From: Paracoccaceae bacterium
Lineage (GTDB): Bacteria > Pseudomonadota > Alphaproteobacteria > Rhodobacterales > Rhodobacteraceae
Length of the DNA: 7,275 nt
NCBI GenBank assembly: GCA_003545125.1
Contig: DQCI01000080.1
Span: 22,127-29,401, forward strand
Direction of reading: 5' to 3'
A program made the translations under genes and the position numbers. Shown in pieces: positions 1 through 6,183 of the stretch. Position 1 is the stretch's first letter. Each line of letters opens with the position of its first letter. The notes below the pieces were generated by a model, which was given only the letters and a program-made list of their open reading frames with translations, did not search any database and was not told where the DNA came from.

Positions 1-608
1 GGGGTGCCCGCACAACAGATGTGGTGGTTGAGGCAAATCACGCGATCCGAGGCCGACATCACCACGTGCAGATCATGGCTGACCATGAACACGCCGGCTC
101 CGGTCTCGCGGCGGACCTGTTCGATGAGCTCGTAGAAGTCGGCCTCGCCGGTTTGGTCGAGCCCCTGGGTGGGCTCGTCGAGGATCAGCAGTTGCGGATC
201 GGTAAGCAGGGCCCGGGCGAGCAGCACGCGTTGGAACTGCCCCCCGGAGAGCGCAGTCATCTGCCGGTCGCGCAGCCCGGTGATGCCGGTGATTTGAGCC
301 ACTGCGGCCATGCGATCGGCCGAAGGGCGCGCGGGCAGGGACAGGAAGCGGGAAACGGTGATCGGAAGGCTCGCGTCGATATGCAGTTTCTGCGGCACGT
401 AGCCGAGCCGCAGCCCCGGCGCGCGCACCACCCGTCCGCCATCCGGCCGCACGACCCCGAGCAGCACTTTCACCAAGGTCGATTTGCCGGACCCGTTCGG
501 TCCGATGAGGGTGACGATTTCACCCGGCTCGACGCTGGCATCGACACCGTCGAGCACTCTTACATCGCCGTAGCGCATCACGATGTTTTCCGCCGTGATC
601 AGGCTCAT
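1..608 (-). CDS. znuC: Zinc ABC transporter ATP-binding protein ZnuC (partial, C-terminus off the window)
   Basis: Cytoplasmic ATPase of the ZnuABC high-affinity zinc importer; it powers zinc transfer through the ZnuB permease. The first 202 residues are visible, starting MSLITAENIVMRYGDV. All ABC signatures are in order: Walker A GPNGSGKST (36-44), Q-loop Q73 in YVPQK, signature LSGGQ (120-124), Walker B LLILDEP (140-146) and H-loop H178 in SHDLH. The C-terminal stretch VICLNHHICC (190-199) followed by GT is typical of ZnuC and separates it from iron or manganese ATPases. The start is supported by a GGGAGA ribosome-binding site 7 nt upstream (616-621) and by an ATGA overlap with the zur stop, which suggests translational coupling. 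It is co-transcribed behind zur, so it should be zinc-repressed. Only the end is missing because of the window edge; znuB should follow. The identification is firm. Confidence 0.95.
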   Translation of the reverse strand, partial: MSLITAENIVMRYGDVRVLDGVDASVEPGEIVTLIGPNGSGKSTLVKVLLGVVRPDGGRVVRAPGLRLGYVPQKLHIDASLPITVSRFLSLPARPSADRMAAVAQITGITGLRDRQMTALSGGQFQRVLLARALLTDPQLLILDEPTQGLDQTGEADFYELIEQVRRETGAGVFMVSHDLHVVMSASDRVICLNHHICCAGT

Positions 609-1120
609 GCGCGTTTCTCCCGGCAGGTGGGGCAGAGCCCGTAGGCCTCGAGCGTCGCACCCGCGACCGTGAAACCAGCCTCGGCTGCGGCGCCGTCAAG
701 TGCGGTGCGCACCTCGATTCCGGTCGCCTCTGCTACCGCGTGACACGCCTCGCAGATCAGGAAGACCGGGGCATGCGCCTGCCCGGGATGGCTGCAGGCG
801 GCGAAGGCGTTGAGCCGGCGGATTCGGTGCGCGAGCCCCTGGTCGGTCAGAAATTCGAGGGCCCGGTAGGCGACCGGCGGCTGATGCCCGAAACCCTCCG
901 CCGCCAACCGATCGAGCACTTCGTAGGCGCCCATCGCCCGGTGATGTTCGAGCAGCAGTTCCAGCACGCGTCGGCGAACGGGCGTAAACCGCGCCCCGGT
1001 CTCGGCGCAGAGCCGTTCTGCCCGCTTGAGCGCGTCCGCCGCGCAAGCCGCGTGGTCATGCGGGGTGAAGGCGGTGGCCGGGTCGCCGGGGCGGGGCGGG
1101 GTCTGGGGAGAATCTGTCAT
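605..1120 (-). CDS. zur: Zinc uptake regulator Zur (Fur family)
   Basis: Zinc-responsive transcriptional repressor, 171 aa, close to the usual size of Zur. The N-terminal DNA-binding region holds the winged helix with RFTPVRRRVLELLL (44-57) and the recognition-helix segment PPVAYRALEFL (81-91). These closely match E. coli Zur (LTPQRLEVL, PPTVYRALDFL). The C-terminal dimerisation domain carries two CxxC pairs, C123/C126 (LICEACHAV) and C163/C166 (GLCPTC), which form the structural zinc site. C109 and nearby histidines (H98, H111, H116) are candidates for the sensory site. A short N-terminal extension contains HDHAAC (21-26). It is the first gene of the minus-strand zur-znuC operon, overlaps znuC by 4 bp and faces znuA across a shared operator, implying autorepression. 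No strong ribosome-binding site is visible before the ATG. Zur is favoured over Fur because of the zinc-transport context and the sequence match. Confidence 0.93.
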   Translation of the reverse strand: MTDSPQTPPRPGDPATAFTPHDHAACAADALKRAERLCAETGARFTPVRRRVLELLLEHHRAMGAYEVLDRLAAEGFGHQPPVAYRALEFLTDQGLAHRIRRLNAFAACSHPGQAHAPVFLICEACHAVAEATGIEVRTALDGAAAEAGFTVAGATLEAYGLCPTCREKRA

Positions 1121-1126
1121 TGGTAC

Positions 1127-1155
1127 TTGAAGCTCACATTTCGTGATAATATAAC
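1127..1155 (+). promoter_or_regulatory. Putative sigma-70 promoter for znuA
   Basis: A TTGAAG -35 hexamer (1127-1132) and a TATAAC -10 hexamer (1150-1155) are separated by an ideal 17 nt. The -10 lies inside the Zur box. The predicted start near 1162 would give a 5' leader of about 24 nt before the ATG at 1186. Confidence 0.55.
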
Positions 1156-1160
1156 ATTAC
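1143..1160. promoter_or_regulatory. Candidate Zur operator (Zur box) in the zur/znuA divergent spacer
   Basis: GTGATAATATAACATTAC is an imperfect inverted repeat in which 6 of 9 base pairs match across the dyad. It sits in an AT-rich island within otherwise very GC-rich DNA. Its right half (ATAACATTAC) resembles the half-site of known proteobacterial Zur boxes. It lies midway between zur and znuA, the two classic Zur targets, and overlaps the predicted -10 of both promoters, so bound Zur would block both. This is inference from position and pattern; no alignment was run. Confidence 0.8.
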
Positions 1161-1175
1161 AATCTTCAACAACAA
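1148..1175 (-). promoter_or_regulatory. Putative sigma-70 promoter for zur-znuC
   Basis: On the minus strand, TTGTTG (1175 down to 1170) and TATATT (1153 down to 1148) are spaced by 16 nt. The -10 overlaps the znuA -10 on the opposite strand, and both fall within the Zur box. The transcript would start about 20 nt before the zur ATG. Confidence 0.5.
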
Positions 1176-1185
1176 GGTGCGCCCC

Positions 1186-2196
1186 ATGCGGTTTTCCATT
1201 CTCTCTTTCTCCTCGCTCCCCGCCCTGATCGCGGCGCCTGTCTCGGTTCTCGCCGAACCGCCGCAGGTAGTGGCCGACATCGCCCCGCTTCACGCGCTGC
1301 TCTCTCAGGTCATGGAGGGGGTCGGGGTGCCCGACCTTTTGCTCGATCAGAACGCAAACCCGCACGCGGCGCAACTGAAACCCAGCCAGGCGCGGATGCT
1401 GACCGAGGCCGATCTTGTGTTCTGGGTCGGCCCTGAGCTCAGCCCCTGGCTGGAACGCATCCTCGAGGCGCAGGACGGCGACCACATTGCGATGATGGAG
1501 CACCCGGCGACCCATCTGCGCGATTTCGACGGGGCCGGGACGGACCATGATCATGAAGCTCATGAGGGCCACGGCGAAGAGGAGCATGACGACCACGACG
1601 AGGACGGGCATGACGACCTCGGTGAAGAAGGGCATGACGACCATGGCGAAGAAGGGCATGACGGCCACAATCATACCGGCGTGGACCCGCATGTCTGGCT
1701 CGCCACCGAAAACGCCCGCGCCTGGCTAGGTGTCTTTGCGGACATGCTGTCCGAACGCGACCCCGACAACGCCGAGATCTACCGGTCCAACACCGAGGCC
1801 GCTTTTGCGAAGGTCGACGCGTTGGAGCACCGGATTGAAGACCGCCTTGCCGCGCATCAGGGCGCCGAGATCGTCACTTTCCACGCGGCCTTTGGCTATT
1901 TTGCCGACGAATTCGGGATCGAGATTGCCGGCTCCGTCCGGCCGGGCGACGCGGCCGCGCCCTCCGCTGCCGCGGTGGCCGAGCTGAAGGATCTGGTTGC
2001 TGACCACGGCATAGAATGCGCCTTCGCCGAACCCGGCTTCGACCCCGGGTTGCTCGACGCCATCGCCGGGGGCACGGGCCTCAGGATCGGCACGCTCGAT
2101 CCCACCGGCGTGCTCCAGCCCGTGGGCCCCAACCATTACTCTGCGACACTCGATGCGATCGCGGTTGGAATTGCCGAATGCCTTGAGAGCGAGTGA
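1186..2196 (+). CDS. znuA: Zinc ABC transporter periplasmic zinc-binding protein ZnuA
   Basis: Cluster A-I solute-binding protein that captures periplasmic Zn2+ and hands it to ZnuB/ZnuC; 336 aa. An N-terminal signal peptide (about 1-23, ending VLA before EPP) directs export. Predicted zinc ligands are H60 (NPHAAQLKPS), H169 (DPHVWL) and H233 (FHAAFGYF), with D305 (TLDPTG) nearby as in the family. A His/Asp/Glu-rich flexible loop spans about 120-163 just before H169, the hallmark of zinc- rather than manganese-specific members. C278 (ECAFAEP) and C332 (near the C-terminus) match the cysteine pair that forms a disulfide in E. coli ZnuA. The ATG at 1186 was chosen because AAGG (1174-1177) lies 8 nt upstream and the signal peptide starts cleanly with MRFS. 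An in-frame GTG at 1177 would overlap that ribosome-binding site and add three residues. It is divergent from zur-znuC under a probable shared Zur operator. Confidence 0.95.
   Translation: MRFSILSFSSLPALIAAPVSVLAEPPQVVADIAPLHALLSQVMEGVGVPDLLLDQNANPHAAQLKPSQARMLTEADLVFWVGPELSPWLERILEAQDGDHIAMMEHPATHLRDFDGAGTDHDHEAHEGHGEEEHDDHDEDGHDDLGEEGHDDHGEEGHDGHNHTGVDPHVWLATENARAWLGVFADMLSERDPDNAEIYRSNTEAAFAKVDALEHRIEDRLAAHQGAEIVTFHAAFGYFADEFGIEIAGSVRPGDAAAPSAAAVAELKDLVADHGIECAFAEPGFDPGLLDAIAGGTGLRIGTLDPTGVLQPVGPNHYSATLDAIAVGIAECLESE
1597..1668 (+). repeat. In-frame 24-bp tandem repeat encoding the His-rich loop of ZnuA
   Basis: Three octapeptide units, DEDGHDDL, GEEGHDDH and GEEGHDGH (residues 138-161), are encoded by near-identical 24-bp units built on GAAGAAGGGCATGACG. 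They extend a longer His-rich stretch beginning near residue 121. Copy number is likely to vary between strains, because such loops change length by slippage without affecting the fold. Confidence 0.75.
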
Positions 2197-2201
2197 ACCT
2201 T

Positions 2202-2232
2202 GGGCCGGCGCTGGGTGTTCCGGCGCCGGTTC
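2202..2232. terminator. Weak candidate bidirectional terminator hairpin between convergent znuA and the AEC transporter gene
   Basis: The inverted repeat CCGGCGC (2205-2211) / GCGCCGG (2223-2229) forms a 7-bp stem with an 11-nt loop. It extends to about 10 bp with G-U pairs and one further G-C pair. It occupies the only gap between the two convergent genes and touches the transporter's TAG stop. There is no T-run on either side, so it is not a canonical intrinsic terminator; it may act as a 3'-end stabiliser or with Rho. Confidence 0.4.
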
Positions 2233-3161
2233 TACGGCAGGACCGCAAGCCAGATCCAGATGGTGAGGATCGAGATCAACGTACCGGCCAACACGGCGGT
2301 GGCGCTGACCCGTTTGGCCACGCCGTACATATTGGCAAAGACATAGGCATTGATCCCCGGCGCCATCGCCGCCATCAGCACGGCGGAGCGAAGCTGGCCG
2401 GTGCCGAGGTCGAACAGAGTGCCGAGACCGAACACGATTGCGGGATGCATCACCAACGACACCGCCACTATGAAGGCGACAAGACGCAGATCGCCCTCGG
2501 GCTTGTAGGCCGCGAGCACGCCGCCGAGCGCGAAGAGCGCGGTCGGGATCGCAGAGGCGGCGACCATGTCGACGGCGCTGCTGACAGGGCCCGGCAGGGT
2601 CAACCCGGACAGGTTTGCCAGCGCGCCGAGGGCGATGCCGATGATCATCGGATTATGGCTCATTGAACGCAGCACGGAAAACACGGTCGCGCCGGTGCTC
2701 CGTCCTTCGGCGCGCACGATTTCCATAGCCGTCGTCGTGATGATGTAAACGAAAGGGGCGTGGAAGGCGATAATTGCAAAATTGTAGCCGATGGCGTCGT
2801 CACCATAGGCGCGCGCGGTAATCGGCAGCCCGAGAACGCCGCCATTGGAGAAGGCGGTAGCGAAGGAGATCGCGATGGAATCCGGCCAGGGGCGTTTGAA
2901 CAGGACCCGCGCCCCGATCAGTCCGGCGAGAAAACCTGCGGTCACCCCGATATAGAAGGCCGCTAGCATCGGTGGGGCGAAGGTGTCGCCGAGGTGCAGC
3001 CCGGAGACGCCGCGAAACAGCAGCACCGGAAAGGCGAAGCCCTGGGCGTAGGACATCAGCCCTTCGAACAGCGTGTCCTTCGCGCCAAGCAGACGGTTGG
3101 ACCCGTAGCCGAACCCGATCACAAGAAAAACCGGCAGGATCACGACGATCAACGTCTGCAT
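2232..3161 (-). CDS. AEC family (auxin efflux carrier-like) membrane transporter
   Basis: Inner-membrane secondary transporter of the AEC family in the BART superfamily; 309 aa, the usual size. About ten hydrophobic segments are visible, beginning with LIVVILPVFLVIGFGYG at the very N-terminus and ending with LISILTIWIWLAVLP. Family features include SNGGVLGLPI (105-114) in the first half, the N170-P171 turn after the central polar loop (about 147-169), and the helix-break MAPGINAYVFANMYG (266-280) in the second half. This gives the two-fold repeat of five-helix bundles. The ATG at 3161 is preferred because it begins exactly at the conserved first helix. Upstream in-frame starts (to 3227) would add an arginine/histidine-rich stretch unlike a membrane N-terminus. 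The ribosome-binding site is weak. Substrate is unknown; bacterial members carry malate, malonate or other small organic acids, and nothing nearby indicates which. It is separated by a terminator from the upstream operon and converges on znuA. Confidence 0.88.
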   Translation of the reverse strand: MQTLIVVILPVFLVIGFGYGSNRLLGAKDTLFEGLMSYAQGFAFPVLLFRGVSGLHLGDTFAPPMLAAFYIGVTAGFLAGLIGARVLFKRPWPDSIAISFATAFSNGGVLGLPITARAYGDDAIGYNFAIIAFHAPFVYIITTTAMEIVRAEGRSTGATVFSVLRSMSHNPMIIGIALGALANLSGLTLPGPVSSAVDMVAASAIPTALFALGGVLAAYKPEGDLRLVAFIVAVSLVMHPAIVFGLGTLFDLGTGQLRSAVLMAAMAPGINAYVFANMYGVAKRVSATAVLAGTLISILTIWIWLAVLP

Positions 3162-3372
3162 GTCAGGGTGCCTGTAGTTGGAGCGGTTGCGTTCGCGCTG
3201 CCGTCGCATGTGTGCCGCGTGGCGCACGCCGGGGGCGGTTCATCCCCGGAGCCCGGGAAAGCCGCGTTCGACCAAAGAAAAGGGCAGGGGACCTGCCGCT
3301 TCGCCAGATCTTCCTGCAGCAGGGCGGGGGAGACAAGCGGACCGGGCGGGCGAGGTGCATCGCGGCGCGCCC
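3162..3372. other. 211-bp intergenic region upstream of the AEC transporter gene
   Basis: The right part holds the operon terminator described separately. The remaining ~110 bp next to the transporter must contain its promoter, but no convincing -35/-10 pair, operator or riboswitch can be seen. Several short GC-rich inverted repeats are present (for example around 3211-3228), none strong enough to call. Confidence 0.5.
3274..3297 (-). terminator. Intrinsic terminator of the tmk-holB-tatD-MBL operon
   Basis: Read on the minus strand, GGCAGG-TCC-CCTGCC forms a perfect 6-bp GC-rich stem with a tight 3-nt loop (3297 down to 3283). It is followed immediately by the U-rich tract CTTTTCTTT (3282 down to 3274). 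This lies about 75 nt after the stop of the MBL-fold gene and upstream of the AEC gene. It should end the housekeeping operon and leave the transporter as its own transcription unit. Confidence 0.75.
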
Positions 3373-4170
3373 CTAGACGTCGAAGCTGAATGTCATCCCG
3401 TCATACGCGGGCGTGACATGCGCGGGGGTTTCTGCGGCGACATCGTCGTAATCCAGGTCGATATGCATGTTGGTGAGCACGCCGCGTTCCGCGCCGGACT
3501 GTTCGAGCCAGGCGAGCGCAGTCTCCAGGTTGGCATGGGTCGGGTGCGGCTGGCGCCGCAGCGCGTCGATGATGAACACCGCGAGCCCGTCGAGCAGCGG
3601 CCAAGCCTCGGGTTTGATCGCGGAGACGTCCGGCAGGTAGGCGAGGTCGCCGATCCGGAACCCAAGCGAGTCGATCACGCCGTGTTCGACTTCGAACGGG
3701 TGCAGCGTGAGCACGCCACCCGCCCCCTCAACCGAGACATCGCCCGAGATCGTGTGGAGATCGAGGATCGGCGGATAGGAGGACCCGGCGGGTTGAACGA
3801 AGGCGTAGCCGAAACGGCCGAGCAGAGCGTCCTGGGTGGCGCCATCGGCCCAGACCGGCAGCCGGCGGCCGATGTTGTAGACCACCTGGCGCAGATCATC
3901 GAGCCCGTGCACGTGATCCGCATGGGCGTGGGTGAAGACCACCGCGTCGAGCTCCGAGACGTCGGCGTCGAGAAGCTGGGTGCGCAGATCGGGCGAGGTG
4001 TCGATCAGCACCCGGGTCTGGCCTGCGTCAGTTTCGCGGGTGACGAGCAGGGAGCAGCGGCGGCGTGCGTTTTTCGGGTTGTTCGGGTTGCACTCGCCCC
4101 AATGCCCCCCGATCCGCGGAACGCCCCCCGAGGAGCCACAGCCAAGGATGGTGAAGCTGAGCCGCGCCAT
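3373..4170 (-). CDS. MBL-fold metal-dependent phosphodiesterase, PhnP-like
   Basis: Metallo-beta-lactamase-fold hydrolase, 265 aa, resembling E. coli PhnP (phosphoribosyl 1,2-cyclic phosphate phosphodiesterase). The dinuclear metal site is complete: H81-x-H83-x-D85-H86 (THAHADHVHG), H163 (EVEHGVIDS), bridging D181 (AYLPDVS) and terminal H236 (LTNMHID). H212 (PTHANL) fits the PhnP catalytic histidine. The N-terminal loop GECNPNNPKNARRRCS (25-40) replaces the CxCxxC structural-zinc motif of PhnP, leaving single cysteines C27 and C39. The start overlaps the tatD stop by one base (TGATG), with AAAGG (4179-4183) 8 nt upstream, so translation is probably coupled to tatD. It is the last gene of the operon. 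No phosphonate (C-P lyase) genes are present, so a role in phosphonate use is doubtful; a cyclic phosphate or nucleotide substrate is inferred. Family assignment is firm, the substrate unknown. Confidence 0.87.
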   Translation of the reverse strand: MARLSFTILGCGSSGGVPRIGGHWGECNPNNPKNARRRCSLLVTRETDAGQTRVLIDTSPDLRTQLLDADVSELDAVVFTHAHADHVHGLDDLRQVVYNIGRRLPVWADGATQDALLGRFGYAFVQPAGSSYPPILDLHTISGDVSVEGAGGVLTLHPFEVEHGVIDSLGFRIGDLAYLPDVSAIKPEAWPLLDGLAVFIIDALRRQPHPTHANLETALAWLEQSGAERGVLTNMHIDLDYDDVAAETPAHVTPAYDGMTFSFDV

Positions 4171-4973
4171 CAGCCCGGCCTTTGCCAGGCCGCGGCTTTC
4201 GCGAACAGCCGGTCGAAATTCGCTTGGGTTTGCGCGGCGAAATCCGCGTAGTCGAGCCCGAAGACCTCGGCACCCACCCGGGCCGTGTCGGCGCTGTAGG
4301 CAGGCTCATTGCGCTTGCCGCGATGCGGCGGCGGCGCGAGGTAGGGGCTGTCGGTCTCGACCAATATCCGGGTTGCGGGGGCAGCGGCGAAGATTTCCCT
4401 GAGCGCACCCGCCTTCGGGAAGGCGGCGATGCCGGACATCGAGAGATAGAAGCCGAGGTCGAGCGCGGCGCGGGCGAGGTCCGGGCCGGAGGAGAAGCAG
4501 TGCATGACGCAGGTATAGGACCCGGCGGCATGTTCCGCGGCGAGAATGCGGGCCATGTCGGCATCGGCATCGCGTGCGTGGATGATGAGCGGCAGACCTG
4601 TTCGACGCGCCGCCTCGATATGGATGCGCAGGCTCTCCTGCTGCACGTCCTTGGAGTCGGCGGTGTAGTGGTAGTCGAGCCCGGTTTCGCCGATGCCGAC
4701 GAATTTCGGGTGCGCGGCCAGCGCCACCAATTCGCCCACGGTTGCCATGGGCTCTTCGGCGGCGCTCATCGGGTGGGTGGCGGCGGCCCAGAAGATCGGG
4801 TCATGGGCCTCGGCGATGGCGCGGACCTGGGGCGCGTTGGCCAGCTTGGTGGCGATGGTGACCATGCGTGTCACCCCGGCCTCGGCCGCCCGCGCCACCA
4901 CCGCATCCAACTCGCCCTCGAAATCGGGGAAGTCGAGGTGGCAATGGCTGTCGGTGATTTCAGCTGTGCTCAT
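4170..4973 (-). CDS. TatD family metal-dependent hydrolase (putative deoxyribonuclease)
   Basis: TIM-barrel amidohydrolase-superfamily enzyme, 267 aa, the normal TatD length. Members act as metal-dependent 3'-5' exonucleases on DNA or RNA. Metal and catalytic residues are all visible: H10-x-H12 (DSHCHLDF), E96 (GIGETGLDYHY), H132 (LIIHARDAD), H158 (VMHCFSS) and D208 (VETDSPYLAPPPHRGKRNEP, the C-terminal family signature). The ATG at 4973 was chosen because MSTAEITDSHCHLDF is the standard family N-terminus. It starts 10 nt after the holB stop with a weak GGGG ribosome-binding site (4978-4981). Longer in-frame openings would run back into holB and look unlike the family. It sits between holB and the MBL-fold gene, a common alphaproteobacterial arrangement. 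Whether it equals E. coli TatD, YcfH or YjjV functionally cannot be decided here; the location next to holB resembles ycfH. Confidence 0.92.
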   Translation of the reverse strand: MSTAEITDSHCHLDFPDFEGELDAVVARAAEAGVTRMVTIATKLANAPQVRAIAEAHDPIFWAAATHPMSAAEEPMATVGELVALAAHPKFVGIGETGLDYHYTADSKDVQQESLRIHIEAARRTGLPLIIHARDADADMARILAAEHAAGSYTCVMHCFSSGPDLARAALDLGFYLSMSGIAAFPKAGALREIFAAAPATRILVETDSPYLAPPPHRGKRNEPAYSADTARVGAEVFGLDYADFAAQTQANFDRLFAKAAAWQRPG

Positions 4974-4983
4974 GCGGCCCCAT

Positions 4984-6129
4984 TCATGCAGCTCTGTCGC
5001 TCGCGGTTTCGTTGATCCTGAAGACCATATCGAGGATGAGCGCGGCAGGGTCAAGGTTGACCGCCCGGCCATGTTCGGCCCGGCCCGAGAGCACCTGTTG
5101 CAGCCCGGCCCAGCGGCGGGCTGCCCGCAGATCGGGCGCGAGACGGGCAAGCAGGGCGGCTTCGTTCGGCGCCGCCTCGACGGCGGGCGGGTGGCCGGCG
5201 CCGGTGCGCGCGAGGCGGGCGAGGAACAACTCGACCAGCCGCAGGATCAGCTCGAAACGCGGCGCGTTTGCAGCCCCCGCGGCAGAGTTCGCCAGCGTTA
5301 TGGCGCCGGGGCGGTCGTAGCGTGGCGCGGTCTCGAAAACGGCGACGATGTCGCGGTAGATCGCCAGCCCGTCCAGGTGGAGAAGCCTGAGCGCCTCGCC
5401 CACCGAACCGCCGGCGAGATCGGCGAGTGCCGCGGCGCTGTCGGGGGCAGGGACTTCGCCCGTGGCGGCCAGGGCGTTTGCGAGATCGTCCGCCCCGAGC
5501 GCTGACAGGCGCAGCTCGCGGCAACGCGAGCGGATCGTCGGCAGGAGTCGGTTGGGCTGGTGGCTGACCAGCAGAAAAACCGTCCCCTGCGGCGGCTCTT
5601 CCAGGGTCTTCAGCAGGGCGTTGGCGGCCTGTGGGTTCAGCTCGTCGGCGGCATCGACGATCACCACCCTCCGGCCGCCGTCGACCACCGAGAGGCCGAA
5701 GAATTCGCGCATCCGGCGCACTTCCTTGACGAGAATGTCCGCGGCAAGCTTGTCCTCGTTCGGTTTGTCGCGAGGGCCGCGGCGCAGAAGGAAGATGCCG
5801 GGTTCGGCCAGAGCCTTGCTTTGAAACATCACCGGGTGGTCGCCCGGTATGTCGAGCGAAGTCGGTGCCGCAGGTCCGTCGCCGAACAGGCCATGACCGC
5901 CGGTGGTGGCAGGGCGCGCGCGCAGGAAGCGCGCGAGGCGCCAAGCGAGCGTGGCCTTGCCGATGCCACGCGGGCCGGTGATGAGCCAGGCATGGTGGAG
6001 GCGCCCGGAATTGATCGCATCGAGGAAGGTGGCCTCGGGATCTGCGTGGCCGAAAAGCTGGACGGTCTCGCGCGGATGCGGGGCGCCCTCGATCCGGTCG
6101 GGTTCGGGAAGGTCGGCAGGGTCAGCCAT
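4984..6129 (-). CDS. holB: DNA polymerase III subunit delta-prime
   Basis: Clamp-loader subunit that, with delta and tau/gamma, opens and loads the beta sliding clamp on primed DNA; 381 aa. The N-terminal AAA+ module has a P-loop GPRGIGKAT (52-60), in which K58 is followed by A59 rather than the usual S/T, a Walker B-like VVIVDAAD (155-162), NALLKTLEEPP (170-180) and sensor region FLLVSHQPNRLLPTIRSRC with the SRC motif (201-203). The C-terminal helical domain follows. C203 is the only cysteine, so the four-cysteine zinc module of E. coli delta-prime is absent. The region between about 70 and 130 is instead a longer charged insert. The ATG at 6129 is supported by GGAG (6138-6141) 8 nt upstream and by the family N-terminus MADPADLPEPDRIEGAPHP. 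The frame stays open upstream to 6234, but that would translate the palindromes as basic sequence. It lies between tmk and tatD. Confidence 0.93.
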   Translation of the reverse strand: MADPADLPEPDRIEGAPHPRETVQLFGHADPEATFLDAINSGRLHHAWLITGPRGIGKATLAWRLARFLRARPATTGGHGLFGDGPAAPTSLDIPGDHPVMFQSKALAEPGIFLLRRGPRDKPNEDKLAADILVKEVRRMREFFGLSVVDGGRRVVIVDAADELNPQAANALLKTLEEPPQGTVFLLVSHQPNRLLPTIRSRCRELRLSALGADDLANALAATGEVPAPDSAAALADLAGGSVGEALRLLHLDGLAIYRDIVAVFETAPRYDRPGAITLANSAAGAANAPRFELILRLVELFLARLARTGAGHPPAVEAAPNEAALLARLAPDLRAARRWAGLQQVLSGRAEHGRAVNLDPAALILDMVFRINETASDRAA

Positions 6130-6160
6130 GCCGGGTGCTCCGGTTGTTCCGGGCGCGGCA

Positions 6161-6180
6161 ACGCGGCTTCGAAGCCGCGT
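6161..6180. repeat. Perfect 20-bp palindrome, copy 1
   Basis: ACGCGGCTTCGAAGCCGCGT equals its own reverse complement over 20 bp. As RNA on either strand it forms an 8-bp stem with a UCGA loop. It shares the 10-bp core GCTTCGAAGC with the next palindrome, 3 bp away. It sits 31 bp before the holB start codon on the operon strand. Confidence 0.9.
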
Positions 6181-6183
6181 GTG

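Noticed and set aside
21..644. 207-codon plus-strand open frame opposite znuC
   Set aside because: It is antisense to an unmistakable ABC ATPase with all motifs. Its protein is low-complexity His/Arg/Gly-rich and matches no family; this is a GC-rich shadow frame.
1177..1179. GTG as the znuA start
   Set aside because: It overlaps the AAGG ribosome-binding site that fits the ATG at 1186, leaving no site for itself. The difference is only three residues.
3162..3227. N-terminal extension of the AEC transporter
   Set aside because: The added residues are charged (Arg/His-rich) and precede a canonical first membrane helix that starts right at the ATG at 3161.
3178..4251. 357-codon plus-strand open frame opposite the PhnP-like gene
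   Set aside because: Long only because high GC suppresses stop codons. The opposite strand encodes a full MBL-fold enzyme with every metal ligand, and this frame also crosses the terminator and a gene junction.
4409..4426. Inverted repeat CCGCCTT-CGGG-AAGGCGG inside tatD
   Set aside because: It lies within well-conserved coding sequence (AFPKAG region), has no T-run and is explained by GC-rich codons; probably fortuitous.
4182..5015. 277-codon plus-strand open frame opposite tatD
   Set aside because: Exactly antisense to tatD codons, with repetitive Gly/Arg/Val composition and no ribosome-binding site or domain.
5910..5945. CG-alternating tract with inverted GCGCGC repeats inside holB
   Set aside because: It encodes RFLRARP residues in frame; arginine/alanine codons in a GC-rich genome explain it.
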